This document shows, in pieces, positions 37,420-51,706 of a stretch of 64,000 nucleotides of DNA (within the stretch, counting starts at the first letter, position 1; every line of letters begins with the position of its first letter). The notes beneath the pieces were generated by a model. It did no database searches, was not told the origin of the DNA, and saw only the letters and a program-made list of their open reading frames with translations. A program made the translations under genes and the position numbers. Location of the stretch: the NCBI GenBank assembly GCA_015680685.1, contig MNCI01012628.1:441679-505678 (forward strand). The letters run 5' to 3'. The DNA comes from Gnetum montanum. Its lineage: Eukaryota > Streptophyta > Gnetopsida > Gnetales > Gnetaceae.

Positions 37420-38290
37420 TTTATATTTTTAGCATCTGGGGAACTATTTCCACAATGTGTGGACAACATGTAACATATCTTCAATGTATGAGGCTTAAAT
37501 TCCTATTGTGTGGGAACTCCACAATGGATTCCCAACATGTAGAACCTATTTTGGTAGCGTATAAGCTAAAAACTTACATTTGATAGCATCTGGTAGTTAA
37601 TTTCCTTGCTAATTTACTACCCACAATGTGTGGAACTTTTGGTGATTTTCCTTGAGCTCTATGGGATTCATTGGGTAATGTATGGGATTGGATGGGCAAT
37701 TTGTGAAGAAATGGAAATTAAATTTCCAGTGTATGAAGTTAATTTCCCTACTAATTTTCCATCCCTAGAGTGTAGAACCTAAGATATTTTAGCCTATGGC
37801 TTGTGGGACATACCTATTATCAAATTTGAATTCCTTAAAAATGTATGAGTCTTAGAACCTAAGATCTTGATCAAAAAATAGCATATAAACTCAATTTTCT
37901 CTTCCTAAAATGTAAACTAACATGTGGAATCTTTTATGTTTTTTCCCATGCCATGTGGGATCCACTCACCACCAAAATTGCCCATGATTGTAGCATTTAG
38001 GGTAGGAAAGCTAAAGTTTTGAAATGAAGCTAGTGTATGAAACTTATTTGCTAGCTAATTTCCCAACCATAGCATGTGGAGGTCATTTCTTGATGTATAA
38101 GGAGTTTTATGTGTAGCATGTGGGCATATAAAAGAGGATTTTACATCAAAACCTAGTGTTAAAAGCTAATTTTCCTCTTAATTTTTCTTGCATAGTGTGT
38201 GAGAGCTAGACTTGAGATATGAACTCATCCACATCGTATATAGAAGCTAGTTTAACCTTTTTCTACCTCCTGTGCTCAGCATGTAAGCTC
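37420..38290. repeat. Degenerate tandem repeat, about 120-150 bp
   Basis: A motif of the form gctaatttnccnnccatagtgtgtggaa recurs at about 37605, 37748, 38055 and 38175, with related cores (ccacaatgtgtgg, cccaacatgtag) between them. Units are strongly diverged, and the region is noncoding. Confidence 0.5.
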
Positions 38291-40149
38291 TCCTTTATAG
38301 TAGTTAGAGGTAGAGCTATCAAAATCCGGTGACCATGGTAGAGAAAGATGAATCGACAAGCTGAAACCCAGGATTGGAATAGGAAAAAGAAGTTATAATG
38401 ATTATATAAAGGATTCCAAATCAATTTATAGGTGAAGGATCTTTGTTAATGACTATTAGGTATCAAATTTCCCTACATTTTTCTCATTTTTGGCCAAATT
38501 GTGAAAACAATTTTCCACTTCTAAACTTGTATTAGCAAATATATTTGTATTCAACCATGTTGAATTCATGATTTAGGTTTTTCAACTATAATGGTAATGA
38601 TATTTGGAATTTTTTTCATGTTTTTAAGGAAGATTTGGATTGTTTCCAAGGCCATATGTAAAATGTTCTAGCTTATTTTGGTCATTTTTAGTGAAACTTT
38701 GTCGTTTTTCTAGCTTGTGAATGTTGAGATTTATAGGTTTTGATTGCATAGAAATGTTTTTTGGGGGTTTTTTGGCTATATTAGAGGTGGAATTGGATTT
38801 TTAAAATTTTTTTGGAATATTTTTTTTACAATTAATGAACTGCAAACTAGGGTCTTTCTATCTAAATTTTATGAAAAGCTAGGTTTTTTAGCACTTGTAA
38901 GTGTAGTGTTGTTGATGAATATGGGTTGTTTTGGTTATGTTCATTAAATTTGTAGTTGAAAATAATTTTTTAACATTTTTTCTATATTTTTCCCAGCCCT
39001 GGAGGCTTACATTGGTCAATTTCTAGTTTGGATGCAAAGTTTTGAGTTTTTTTTAGATAATATTAATAGCGTTTTGAGTGTTTTAGCTTGAATTTGGGCA
39101 TTGTGGATTTTTTCTCAATTCCATGGGTATCATGTGTGTGCTTGGATCCTACAATGGTAGTGTATGATACTTCCTAGACTAATAGGATAGTGTCAGAGGC
39201 ATTTTGGGATTTTTTTCATGGGAAGAAATGACAACGTATAGACTTCAAGAGTTAGAAAATATTGAGTTTTTTACTTCATTCTTTCTACATTCTTAGTGTT
39301 TACCATTTTTTGGGCTTTTTAACTATATCTTTTCAAAAAAATTTGTTCACCAAGCTTCAACACTATCAATTTTGATCATTGGTTTCATGTAATTTTCATT
39401 GTCATGAGGTTTCCAATTTTCATGACAACTATTTACTAAAATGCCTAACTTAGTTAAATTTTGTTCTTGATTTTTAATCTTTATGTTAACTGTAATCTCA
39501 TTCATATTCATGAAATTTGGCTATCTTATAATTTGATTTCCTTCTCAAAATTGTCAAATTCTTTTTTATGTTTTATTGGTTTTAAGGTCATTTCATGTTT
39601 TAATGATTCCATTTATGGCTACCATTGTTACCAATGATTACATGTTTTTATTGTCAATAGGTCCTAGGCTATGATAGTGATGGCTTGACAACAATCCCCT
39701 TTCCATAGTTTGCTCAAAGCTATTAATGTTGATAATGTGTTAGGCTATCAATATTAAGTGTTATGGTTATTTGCTAGTTGATATATTCATGAATTTAAAG
39801 ACTCTGTATCATCTATGTTTGTTACACTTTATAACTATGATTATGATCATAGCCTACTTGGCTATGTTTAAGCCAATGATGTTTTATTTTGCTCTAGTTT
39901 AACACTATTCTTTGGCTATAGATTTTATAGCTTTTTTTTATGTTTTATGTTTTTCTATAGTTTCATATTTTTTTAAAAAAAGGCTACAAGTTAAAACAAT
40001 AATAAAATACAAGACCAAAAATTAAAACTCTAATGTAATAGAATAAAATAAAAACTATAAAACCCTATGTAAAAATGTGAGTAAAGATGGTAAACACCAT
40101 TATTAAGTAAACAGGTCACATGTAAACATAAGGAAATGAAGTAAAGACT

Positions 40150-40280
40150 ATCCTATAGTCTTAATTTTAGGCCTTGAAAAGCCATTTTCATATCAGTTTT
40201 ATTCCCTGGTAGGCCACTAGTTTTAGGCCTTAGTAGGCCATTGTGTTGCCAATTTTAGGCTTAGTAGGTCATGGATAGAC
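40150..40280. repeat. AGGCC repeats, copy B
   Basis: Three to four units of tagttttaggccttagtaggccat, the same word as at 27920-28090 and 24258-24310. Confidence 0.7.
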
Positions 40281-40559
40281 TCATCTAGAAAGTATGGGTT
40301 AATCTCAAGAGAGCATACAAGAATAAAATAAACAATGAAACATGGCACAATTCACAAAATTAACTAAATAATTATTGATAAATAAAGAGATATGATATCT
40401 ATTATAAATTTTTTTCTTGATCTCTAATAGACCCAAGGGTTTCATATGCATGATTCTATGTTCATCATTTTTCTTGTTTGATATGGTGAGAGGAAAGTGT
40501 TCTTTTTAGTCATTTAACATTGTACAGTTAGAGATGTTAGCCTTGATGTAGTTTTTGGC

Positions 40560-43033
40560 CTTAGCTTAAGTGTCGAGAACTTTATCTTGAAACTCTACCT
40601 TTAAATCCCATTTAATGTTGACATTGTTCACAAATGGTAGAAGCATGCTATCTCAACAAATTATCATTTCACCATCCTCATATGGCAAGTGAATCTCCTA
40701 ATGTATAGAAGATGAGACTGCTTGAAGCTTTTTCAACCATGATCTTCCTAGCATCAAGTTCAAGCCATGTGTCTCTTTCACTAGTAAAAAGTTGGCAGAT
40801 ATGAAAAATTTTTCTCTAGCCACAAAGTCTAAGGAGATGGAACCCCATACCATCACTCATGATCCATTGAACAACTTGACTATGGGGATAGAGGTTTCTT
40901 GGATGTTTTCAATTAAGCCTAGTTTCTCAACAACAGTAAATGGTATCACATTAGTTATTTCTTCATCATCTACATGAATGCAATGAACCTTATAGTTGAC
41001 AACATGTATGGTAATAAGAAGATGAGCATATAGTACTTCATTTCGTAAGTCAATAATTACTTCACTGTCATGAAAGATGAGCATAAGGTGATGCTTCTCC
41101 TCCCTAAGTAAGGTTTGCTTCATGATAGAGTGAATGGATTGTTTGTTGATAAGCATGTCTCTACTAATAGGAATAGAGGTCAACATTGCAACTAGCACAT
41201 CTCTATAAGTAGGTGAAGTCATGACTAGGTCATATATAATCAATGATGTGTTTTATTATTTCAAGAACTATCTAACTTTTTCCATTGTTTTAAGAAAATT
41301 CCATTTATTGGCCTATGATTTTTTAGCCTTGATAGTCTTAATTTCCTTCATTATTTTTAAAATTTTTGGCTCATGTCTTGGCATGTGTTTCTTGGGCCCA
41401 TTACTCATATCCAGTTTGTGATTTTCTCTTGGTCAACTGGTTGATGCAAATTGAGAAATGCATTTTTTAGGTAGGTCTAACCTTGGTGTAGGTTTCAATG
41501 GATCAAATTATTTCTAGACCTTTTATTGTTGGCTACCTTGAGTGAGCTTAGTCATTGGCTTGAAAATAGGTTCTTTTTTCCACCTTTGCAATGATGCTTT
41601 CTTATTAATCATTGAGTTATTAACCACAATAGGTAAGCCTTGGTTATAGGTTGTCATAGGTTTTCTTATGGATGGGGGAGGGACCCTAATAATGAATGGT
41701 TTACTATCCTTATAAGGGTTCATAACATTTTTTTTGGGTTGTGATGTTGTTTTCACTAAAGGTATAACATGTATGATAAAAGAATCTTTAGGAGCTATAG
41801 GTGGTAATCCTTGTATGATGAAGGACATTCTAGGCTTTGGATTATGGGGTCAAGTACTAGTTAGTGATAACTTGATGACAAATGGTTGTCTAGGAGGACT
41901 ATACCATTTGTATGTAGTAAGCAAGGCTATGGTGTAAGAGTTACTATTGGCATTTGGGGAGTTGGGCTCATTCAACACCAACTCTCCATGATCAATCATC
42001 TTCTAGAAATCATCTTTCAATGCTAGAAAAAAATTAGTATCATGACTATCCAGTTGTTGATAATGGTAAAACCTATCAAACCTAAAGTACTTTGATAATC
42101 TTGGATCATTCTTGATTGCTAGCTTTGGATCTCTAGCTATCTCATAAAGATGATCATGCCTCTTATGAGCTTTCTCAAATAATTTCTTATGTTGAATTTG
42201 ATTATCTTTAAGCAACTATTCTAGGAGCTTAAAGGATTTCATAGGAAGCTTTGTATACTTGGTCCTATCCTTGCATTAAAATTCAAGTCTTCAAGAGAGG
42301 ATATAGAACCTCTAGGTAAGGTTTTATACTAGTTTAAAGCATTTTCTTTCAGGGACATAGGGAAAATCCATAATATCCTAAGAGGCCATTATTGTAATAG
42401 GAGGTAATCATACTAGAAGATGATAAGATGTGCATTAGGGTCTCTTTCATCATATTGTTTGATGAAGCTTGGGATAGACATGCCTATGGGAAATATAATT
42501 TGTGAAATGATAGGGCTAATGAGATCATCCTAGTAGAAGTCCATGACCTTTACTATTTGTGATGTGTTGGCTTCAAGTTTTTGTAGCTTCTCAATAAGTT
42601 CCTAGATTAGTTGAATAACTTTCTCCAGGCCTTATGGAGCTCTTGAGGGCTACACTTGTTGTTGTATAGTTTGGGGCTATGGTTGTGAAATAGGAAATGG
42701 TATATACTGTAGGGGTTGGATTACTATTATTGTGGGAGGGTTAAACATGGGGAATGTGGTTTACACTAGGACTTAAGAAAAAAATGGAATATTGGACATA
42801 AACAAGTTATGAGAGAAATGTGGTACTTGTTGTTGTATAGTTTGGGGCTATGGTTGTGAAATAGGAAATGGTATATACTGTAGGGGTTGGATTACTATTA
42901 TTGTGGGAGGGTTAAACATGGGGAATGTGGTTTACACTAGGACTTAAGAAACAAATGGAATATTGGACATAAACAAGTTATGAGAGAAATGTGGTATTTA
43001 TATTCTAGTAAAGGGACCAATTGAAACTATGAA
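40560..43033 (-). pseudogene. Tat-like gypsy gag-protease, copy B, main part
   Basis: Homologous to 28390-31000 of copy A in the same order. The gag region is shortened (about 42750-42220). A His-rich tail follows (42215-42003: FYHYQQLDSHDTNFFLALKDDF), then a Pro/Lys linker (41828-41523: PKPRMSFIIQGLPP) and the protease-like domain (about 41243-40680: HVDDEEITNVIPFTVVEKL, then LNLMLGRSWLKKL and an IHLPYEDGEMI strand). LMLGRSWL corresponds to the conserved LLLGRPWL of Tat-type elements. The D-S/T-G catalytic triplet is now V-D-D-E. The gag was split by the copia element at 43039; the N-terminal piece is at 50118-50750. Much of the capsid core seems deleted around 42250-42300. Confidence 0.8.
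42654..42995. repeat. 171-bp tandem duplication in gag of copy B
   Basis: The block from acttgttgttgtatagtttgg is present twice, at 42654-42824 and 42825-42995, differing at about one base. It is a recent duplication (or assembly duplication) close to the copia insertion site. Confidence 0.9.
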
Positions 43034-43038
43034 GGGTT

Positions 43039-44110
43039 TGTGGATTGAGAACTTAGAAGGAGGTTAAATAAGTTCCTCTATTAAAATCACTATAGCCACC
43101 AAAATCAAACATAATTTTTATATGGTTTCCCAACTTGGGTAGTTCACACTTGGAGGGTAGAATCTATGCACATCTTTGAAATTTGTTGCTTCAAAAATAT
43201 GGTTTGAAAAATACGACAACCTTTACAATATTTTAGCTCTACTATGGAGTATTTAATTATTGTAAAACCACTCAATCCCACAAGGTCCTAACAAGCTCAA
43301 AATGTGGTTTAAAGGATCCCACAAAATTTACAAACATGAGCTCTACACTAGAGTGTTTTTCTGCTGCAAAACCACTCAACCCTACAAGGTCCTGACAAGC
43401 TCAATGAAGATGCCTTTTTGTAAAAATCACATCAACCCCAAAGGGCTATAAAGAAAAAAAGAAAAACATCAAGGAAGAAGTGTAACTTGATTTACAAATT
43501 CCTTTCAATGAGGCTTAATACAACCAATACATACAAAAGATAATATAATCAAGGATAAACACAAAATCTCTTTGAGTAGCCTTGGATAGATTTGAAAATG
43601 AATAATACTTGTACATTTCCCAATAATTCCACTTAGTCTTATACCCTTTGAGTTTTAAAAACTCCTCAGAATTCATGCAACAACTACTAAATAGCTAGCT
43701 TAAACATCTATGTTGAGGATGAGATGTCTAACTGTAATAATTCATAATGTAGGAGAGACATTTATTTAAATGTGGAGACCTCTATAGTGAGACATCCACC
43801 TTGAGATGTATATTATCCAAGATAGACATCTACTATTTTTGAGAGACATCTACTCTGCTTTCACACTTTGAGATCTAGAGCATTCCTTTATCATTTTGGC
43901 ATCTCAACAATCCTCAGAACATCTTCATTTGTCTCATAGACTTCATTTTCATCCATGTTCTCATCATTATGACTCTCATTCTTGAATTTTTGGATCATCA
44001 TTTGAAGTCCTTGGTCATTATACTCTTGTATGGTCTTGCAAGACTAGAAGCACACACAAATTCTACATTCTCTATTTTCTCTAAGCTTTTGACATACCAA
44101 AAGGTCAACA
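43039..44110 (-). repeat. 3' LTR of the copia-type element
   Basis: Minus strand TGTTGACCTTTTGGTATG to TTCTCAATCCACA. Several gagacatct/agatgtct words occur at 43780-43860, and a TATA-like GGGTATAAGACTAAG (minus) lies at about 43630-43645. Collinear with 49041-50112. Confidence 0.9.
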
Positions 44111-44124
44111 ATCTCCTTCTTTTT
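44111..44124 (-). other. Polypurine tract of the copia-type element
   Basis: Minus strand AAAAAGAAGGAGAT immediately precedes the LTR start TGTTGACC. Confidence 0.75.
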
Positions 44125-44599
44125 GATGATGTTCAAAACTTAAGAAAATGGGTTAAAACATTCAATAGTATATAAATTATGTGATAAATAATAAAAGCAT
44201 TTAAGATGTATAAATTCCAATGGCAGTAGAGGGTATTTCTAGAATATGGATATAAAGGCTTAAGTCAATGGATCCAAATCACATGAGTCCATAAGAAAGA
44301 GAAACTAATAACATCATGATATCTTCACCATATGATATAGCTAAGTGGATAAACCAATAACCTATTCCCAATGCTCAAACTATTCATAGTATGTGTTTGT
44401 ATATATATATATCATCCAAAATATAAAAGATGAACAACATATCACAAACTATCCAAAAATACCATCATCACAAACTATCTAAATAAAGTATAACATGTCC
44501 CTAACATGTTATCACATAAATACACAATACACACAAGGATGTTCATCATTGACACAAAAACTACACAAATGCTTCCCCTTTTTGGACATCATCCAAAAG

Positions 44600-46743
<2,144 letters not shown>

Positions 46744-46869
46744 CCCAATATTCTTGTGGACTATGGATCTGCAAGGAAATGAATTGATTTATACTATGGT
46801 GAAATCTATGATTGAATGCTCTTGGATGTCAAAGCTTGGATGAGGGAAAAATGAGAAAAAATGAGGAGT

Positions 46870-47035
46870 GTTTGCTTTATATAGTCATGGCTATCAAGGG
46901 TTTTTCTCATAAAGTTAGAAATCTAATTTAACTAGTATACATCTATCCTACATTCAATGAAATTTAGAGAGAGATCTATTTATAGATGTAGATGTCTAAG
47001 AGTAGATGTCTACATGTGGATGTCTAAAATGGTAG
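46870..47035 (-). promoter_or_regulatory. Promoter-like region upstream of ORF2
   Basis: On the minus strand, four gatgtct-type words (47030-46985) are followed by CTATAAATAG (46985-46976) and a second TATA-like CTATATAAAGC (about 46885-46875). The ORF2 start codon is at 46743. The motif word is the same as in the element's LTRs, so it may be an internal copy of an LTR promoter. Confidence 0.5.
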
Positions 47036-47949
47036 TAAAATGTCTGAAGTATGGAAATTTTTAGGAACAAATGTCATGGATTATAGTCCTACAATAATTT
47101 TTAAACAAGAGAAGAAAAAGAAAACTTACCTCTACTTATCTTGCTTGCTAATGAGAGATCATAAAGTCTATGAAGATTGGAAATGTAGTTCTCCTTTTGG
47201 AGTTCCTCTTTTCTTTGCATAAATTTCTTGTATTTCCAATGTCTGAATTTCCTTCATGAAATTACTTGTGAAAGTTCATTCACCTTCTTTTTTTTTCTTA
47301 ATTTTCCACATATTTTTGCTTTCCTTACTCTTTTGATTTATCTTCCACTCCCTTTTGTCCTATAAGATTTTTTTTTTGGACACCTTTGGATAAGACTAAT
47401 GAGTCTTATGATATGATCAAGAATTCATGTGCTGATATGTTAAATTGCAATTCCATTACTTATGCCCAATTCTACCACAATAATAGAATCTAAACTTTCT
47501 ACTTTGGTTAAAATAGTCAAACCTTGGAGCTTCCTTTTAATCTTGGTACAATCTTTTGTTTGGATGTTGATACTTCTTCTTGTTAACAACATCCTAGTCC
47601 ACTTTTATCATGTAGATTTCTTCCTTATTCCAAAACTATGCAAAGGGATCCATTTCCTTTGATAAGTCTCTCATTCACAAGTTTTGTATTTGCAAGTTCT
47701 TTTTCAATTTTCTCATAAGATAAGGTTAGTTTTTTATTCTTAGCCCTTAGGCCTAAATTTTCTTGTGAGAGATCTAAATATTTTATGTTGAGTAGAGATA
47801 ATTATTGATCCTTATCTCTTAGAACCTTCTTTAGCTTAATACAAAGACTTTGAAAGGAAAAAAGTTCATTACACAATAGGTCATACCTTTTTTCATTAGT
47901 CTCTATTATTTGATCATCATCTTCAATTTTTCTATCGTCATCTTTCGTA

Positions 47950-48779
47950 AGAGCCATGGAAATGAGATGTGAATCTTGCAAGGTCTCTACTTCCTCTTCA
48001 CTTTGTTCTTCATCCTAGCTGGTGTAGACATTTTTCCTTTTAGACTCAGCTTAGAATTGATCTCCTTTTTGGATCATACTAACACTAGGACATTCAGAGG
48101 CCATATGGCCTCTTCCATCACAAACCAAACATTCTATAGAAAATGCATCAAAATTTAAATTTTTAAAATTATTATCCTTTTCTCTACCTTTTATGCCAAA
48201 TTGCTTGGGCCCTAGTTGATTGATGCATCTTCCTTTTCTAGTAAGAAGTCTTTGAACTCTCCTTGATATAAGGGCTAGTTCATCTTCACTATTTGATTCT
48301 TTTTCAATCATCTCCTTTTTCTTTTATGAAAATTTGAGGGCGATGGACTATTCTTTTACTATTGCTTCACTTATGAGACTCATCTCATAAACAATAAGAG
48401 CACTTTGAAGCTCTTAAAATTTCAACACTAAGAAATATCTTTCTTTCATAATTATGACTTTTGGTTTGAACTCAGTAAGCAAAATACCAATCATTTTTAT
48501 GATCACATCACTCTCTTGCAAGTTCTTTCCTCTTTCATGTATGACTACTACTAATTCATTAACTTTGGAGAAATAATAGTTGGTTTTCTCTCTAATTTTA
48601 ATCTTGTCATATTTTCTTTGCAACACTAAAATTTTTGATTGCTCGACAATATATGTCCCTTCATAAGTTGCCTCTAAACTTTCCAATGTTTCCTTTCTAG
48701 TTTTACACACAGATATTCTATTAAACTCAGATTTATTTAATTCATAATAAAGAAAATTTTTAGCTTTTGAGTCAAACAT
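47950..48779 (-). pseudogene. Copia gag (UBN2-type) with zinc knuckle
   Basis: ORF 48779-48414 carries the copia capsid pattern (TLESLEATYEGTYIVEQSKI, KTNYYFSKVNELV, a KMIGILLTEFKPKV stretch). After a TAG and a frame change, ORF 48311-48051 has SEDELALISRRVQRLL and an intact CX2CX4HX4C zinc knuckle, CLVCDGRGHMASEC, at 48090-48131. It is the RNA-packaging structural protein of the element. Beyond it the minus strand still shows a charged coiled-coil tail to about 47300, as in many plant copia gags. The N-terminal start is not clear: the 5' LTR and PBS end at 49021, leaving about 240 bp of leader and decayed N-terminus. Confidence 0.85.
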
Positions 48780-49020
48780 GAAGTTATCATTTTTCTTCTA
48801 AAGCCCATTTGCTTTGTACCTCGAGTACTCTTGTGGTGTTGTCAATGGGAGGTGTGTAGCCTTCAAGAATTGACTCCCAAACTTTGAATTCCATGGATTC
48901 AAAGAATCCTTACATTCTTGCTTTCCAATATGCAAAGTCAAACCCATCAAACATCAATGGCTTGGTGTAAGATGTTCCCTCCATCATTTACTCTTGAAAT
49001 GTGAAGCATAAACTTGAGAG

Positions 49021-49038
49021 TATCAGGCTCCAATACCA
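49021..49038 (-). other. Primer-binding site of the copia-type element
   Basis: Minus strand TGGTATTGGAGCCTGATA starts two bases after the LTR end (CACA). It is close to TGGTATCAGAGCC, complementary to initiator tRNA-Met. Confidence 0.8.
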
Positions 49039-49040
49039 CT

Positions 49041-50112
49041 TGTGGATCGAGAACTTAGAAGGAGGTCGAATAACTTCCCTAATTAAAAATAATATAGCCA
49101 TTAAAATCAAACATAATATTTACATGGTTCCCCAACTTGGGTAGTTTACACTTGGAGGGTAGAATCCATGCATACCTCTAGACTTTGTTGCTTAAAAATG
49201 TGGTTTTAAGGGCATCACAACCTTTAAAAGATTTGAGCTTTGCTTTGGAGTGTTTTCTTGCTTTGAAACCACTCAATCCTACAAGGTCCCAATAAGCTCA
49301 AAATTTGATTTAAAGGATCCCACAACCTTTAGAAACCTGAGCTCTAGATCGAAGTGTTTTGTCGCTATAAAACCACTCAACCCCACAAGGTCCTAACAAG
49401 CTCAAAGAAGATTCCTTTCCACAAGAAGCACATCAACCCCAGAGGGCTACAAATAAAGAAAGAAAAAGATCAATAAAAGAGTGTAACTTGATTTACAGAT
49501 TCCTTGTGGTGAGGCTTAATACAACCATTACATACAAAATATAATAAAATGAAAGATAAACATAAAATCTATTTGAGTATCCTTGGACATATTTGATGCT
49601 GAACAATACTTACACCTTTCCTAAGAATTTCATTTAGTCTTATACTCTTTGAGTTTTCAAAAACTCCTTGGAATTCATGCAAAAACTACTAAATGACTAG
49701 TTTAGACGTCTAATTCAAGGATGAGATATCTAACTGTAAGTAGCCACAATGCAAGAGAGATATCTACCTAAAAGTGTAGACCTTTATATTGAGACATCTA
49801 CCCTAAGATGTCTATTCTCCAAGATATATGTTTGTTGTTTTTTAGAGACGTCTACTCTTCTTGCACACTTTTAGATCTGGAGCATTCCTTTGTCATTTTG
49901 ATATCTTAGTAGTCCTTTGAAGATCTTTGTTTAGCTCATAGACTTTGTTTCCATCCATGCTCTCATCATTGCGGCTCTCATTCTTAAAGTCTTAGATCTT
50001 CATTTGAAGTCCTTGTTCATTATACTCTTTCATGATCCTACATAACTACAATCACACACAAATTCTACATTCTTCATTTTCTATAAGGTTTTAACACACC
50101 AAAAGGTTAATA
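49041..50112 (-). repeat. 5' LTR of the copia-type element
   Basis: 1072 bp, the same length as the 3' LTR and collinear throughout. Agacatct/agatgtct words lie at about 49735-49870, upstream of a TATA-like GAGTATAAGACTAAATG (minus, about 49635-49650). Confidence 0.9.
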
Positions 50113-50117
50113 GGGTT

Positions 50118-50750
50118 AAAGCATGAAGGGAATTACTAGTGGAGGTTGGGGCTTTATACTGAAATACATTGAGGTGAATAGTGAAGTAAATAAGAAAGTG
50201 GGTTGTGCACTTGGATTTGTGGAGGTCATAACAGAATTTTGGTTTATTGCTAAAATGGAAGGAATAGAGTTGGACAAAGATACCCTAAGGATGGATTTTT
50301 GCAACAAGTTTTGTACATGGTTATCATTTGCATAATAAATCCAAAAATCTTCTTGATCCTATGGATAAGACCCTAAACTAGATTCTTCATGTGCTTCACC
50401 ATCTTTAGTTGAATTTAGAAAATGCTCTGACATGTGCATGTAGAATTCAAATAATTCAATACAGTTGCATGGGGAAGGGATGTATTCCTTCCATCTTTGT
50501 AGATCAACTCGTACTGACACTTGGAGTTGAACTCATTATTAGGAATGTGTAAACTTGCTTCAATTTTCATGTAGGTAAAGTTGTAATATTTTTTGTCAAT
50601 GTTTACATAAATTGGGTTAAGTTCTAACTACTTAAGAAACTACCTACACTTCACTACGGTTGCATCCTTAGTGTCATAGATGCAAGAAAATTACTAATTA
50701 GAGGCCATGCCCACTATGTTGTGTGGTAGAACAATTGATGCAAAAGACAT
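50118..50750 (-). pseudogene. N-terminal part of the copy B gag ORF
   Basis: Start codon at 50750 (MSFASIVLPHNIVGMASN), then a TAG and a decayed domain with YMKIEASLHIPNNEF and CQYELIYKDGRN. These match FYANIQAGLLIPHSE and QFKIIYWDGKEY of copy A at 31721-31340. It continues after the copia insertion at 43033. It is an extra domain upstream of the capsid region. Ogre elements of the Tat group are known to carry an extra ORF before gag, but homology to that ORF is untested. Confidence 0.65.
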
Positions 50751-50829
50751 GAACTATATAAGACAAAGTAATTGATCAAGTGTGGTAAAGATTTTTGAGG
50801 TAGCTTGTATCTCATAAGCCTTTTTAGGT

Positions 50830-51235
50830 ATAACATACAAGACAAGCATGTAGCTTGTAAGAGGTCTAGCATATAAGATAAATTGCAACGTATAGAAGTT
50901 ATAGTATATGAGAGCTATAGCTTGTAGCATATGAGAATTGTAGCATATGAAACTGTAGCATGTGAGCCCATAGTGTATGAAGCTACAAGATATAAGACTA
51001 CAACGTATAAGATTGTAGTGTATAAAATTGCAATGTATGAGATTACAATGCATGAAACTGTATCATATAAGACTAAAACATGTAAGAATACATCATATGA
51101 AATTACAGTGTATGAAACTACATGGTATGAAATTATAGTGTATGAAAATACAATGTATGAAATTGCAACATATAAGAATACAACATTTAAGACTATAACG
51201 TATGAAATTACAATGTAAAAGACTGCAGCTTAAAT
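50830..51235. repeat. 15-bp minisatellite in the copy B leader
   Basis: About 27 units of gtatgaaattacaat-type sequence. Because the period is 15, the plus strand is open for 95 codons (50931-51218) as repeats of Y-E-I-T-M, and the minus strand is also mostly open. It lies between the 5' LTR and the gag start of copy B and is not seen in copy A. Confidence 0.9.
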
Positions 51236-51682
51236 AAAGTGTAGCATATTTGGCCAAAACATGTGTGTAAAAGAAGGAAAAATAAAGTAAACTATAACTG
51301 CATTTAAAATGATAATTTTCCTAGTGTATTTAGAAAGTGCTAGAAAAAATGAGATGAGGCTTTAGTGTATGTGAGAGAAAGTTTGTAGAAATGTAGATGT
51401 AGAAAACTTGAAAATATGTAAACACAAGGAGAAGGAAAAACGTTGCACCATGCAACTGCAAAAACACTTTTTAAAAATTTAAAAGTATGATAAATAGGGA
51501 TAAAATAATAATTTCTAATTGATTTTGCAACTATAACTATGAAAACTAGCTATGGTATAAAATATTGGATTACAAGCAACCCAAAAATAATTTTTCTTTT
51601 TCCAAATATGCTATGCAAGGTAGAAATAGACAAAGAGTCTTTTTTTTTTCTAGATGGATTTTGATGAAGAAATTAGGTGAAG

Positions 51683-51701
51683 GCCCTCATTCTAACACTA
51701 G
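51683..51701 (-). other. Possible primer-binding site of copy B
   Basis: Minus strand TAGTGTTAGAATGAGGGCC lies 5 bases after the end of the 5' LTR, where the PBS should be. The tRNA match is unclear after decay. Confidence 0.35.
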
Positions 51702-51706
51702 AAAAC

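Larger units (their letters stand above)
35413..40550 (-). mobile_element. Copy B noncoding 3' region
   Basis: About 5 kb follow the protease without any recognisable RT, RNase H or integrase. From the 3' end upward it holds the segment homologous to copy A (35395-37330), a 10-11-bp minisatellite (36950-37325), degenerate 120-150-bp repeats (37420-38290), T-rich unique DNA (38300-39640) and the segment shared with 27421-28389, including AGGCC repeats at 40150-40280. The open stretches in this region look like chance. Confidence 0.6.

Noticed and set aside
50931-51218. 95-codon Y-E-I-T-M repeat ORF as a real protein
   Set aside because: Openness follows from the 15-bp period; no start context, domain or partner supports translation.
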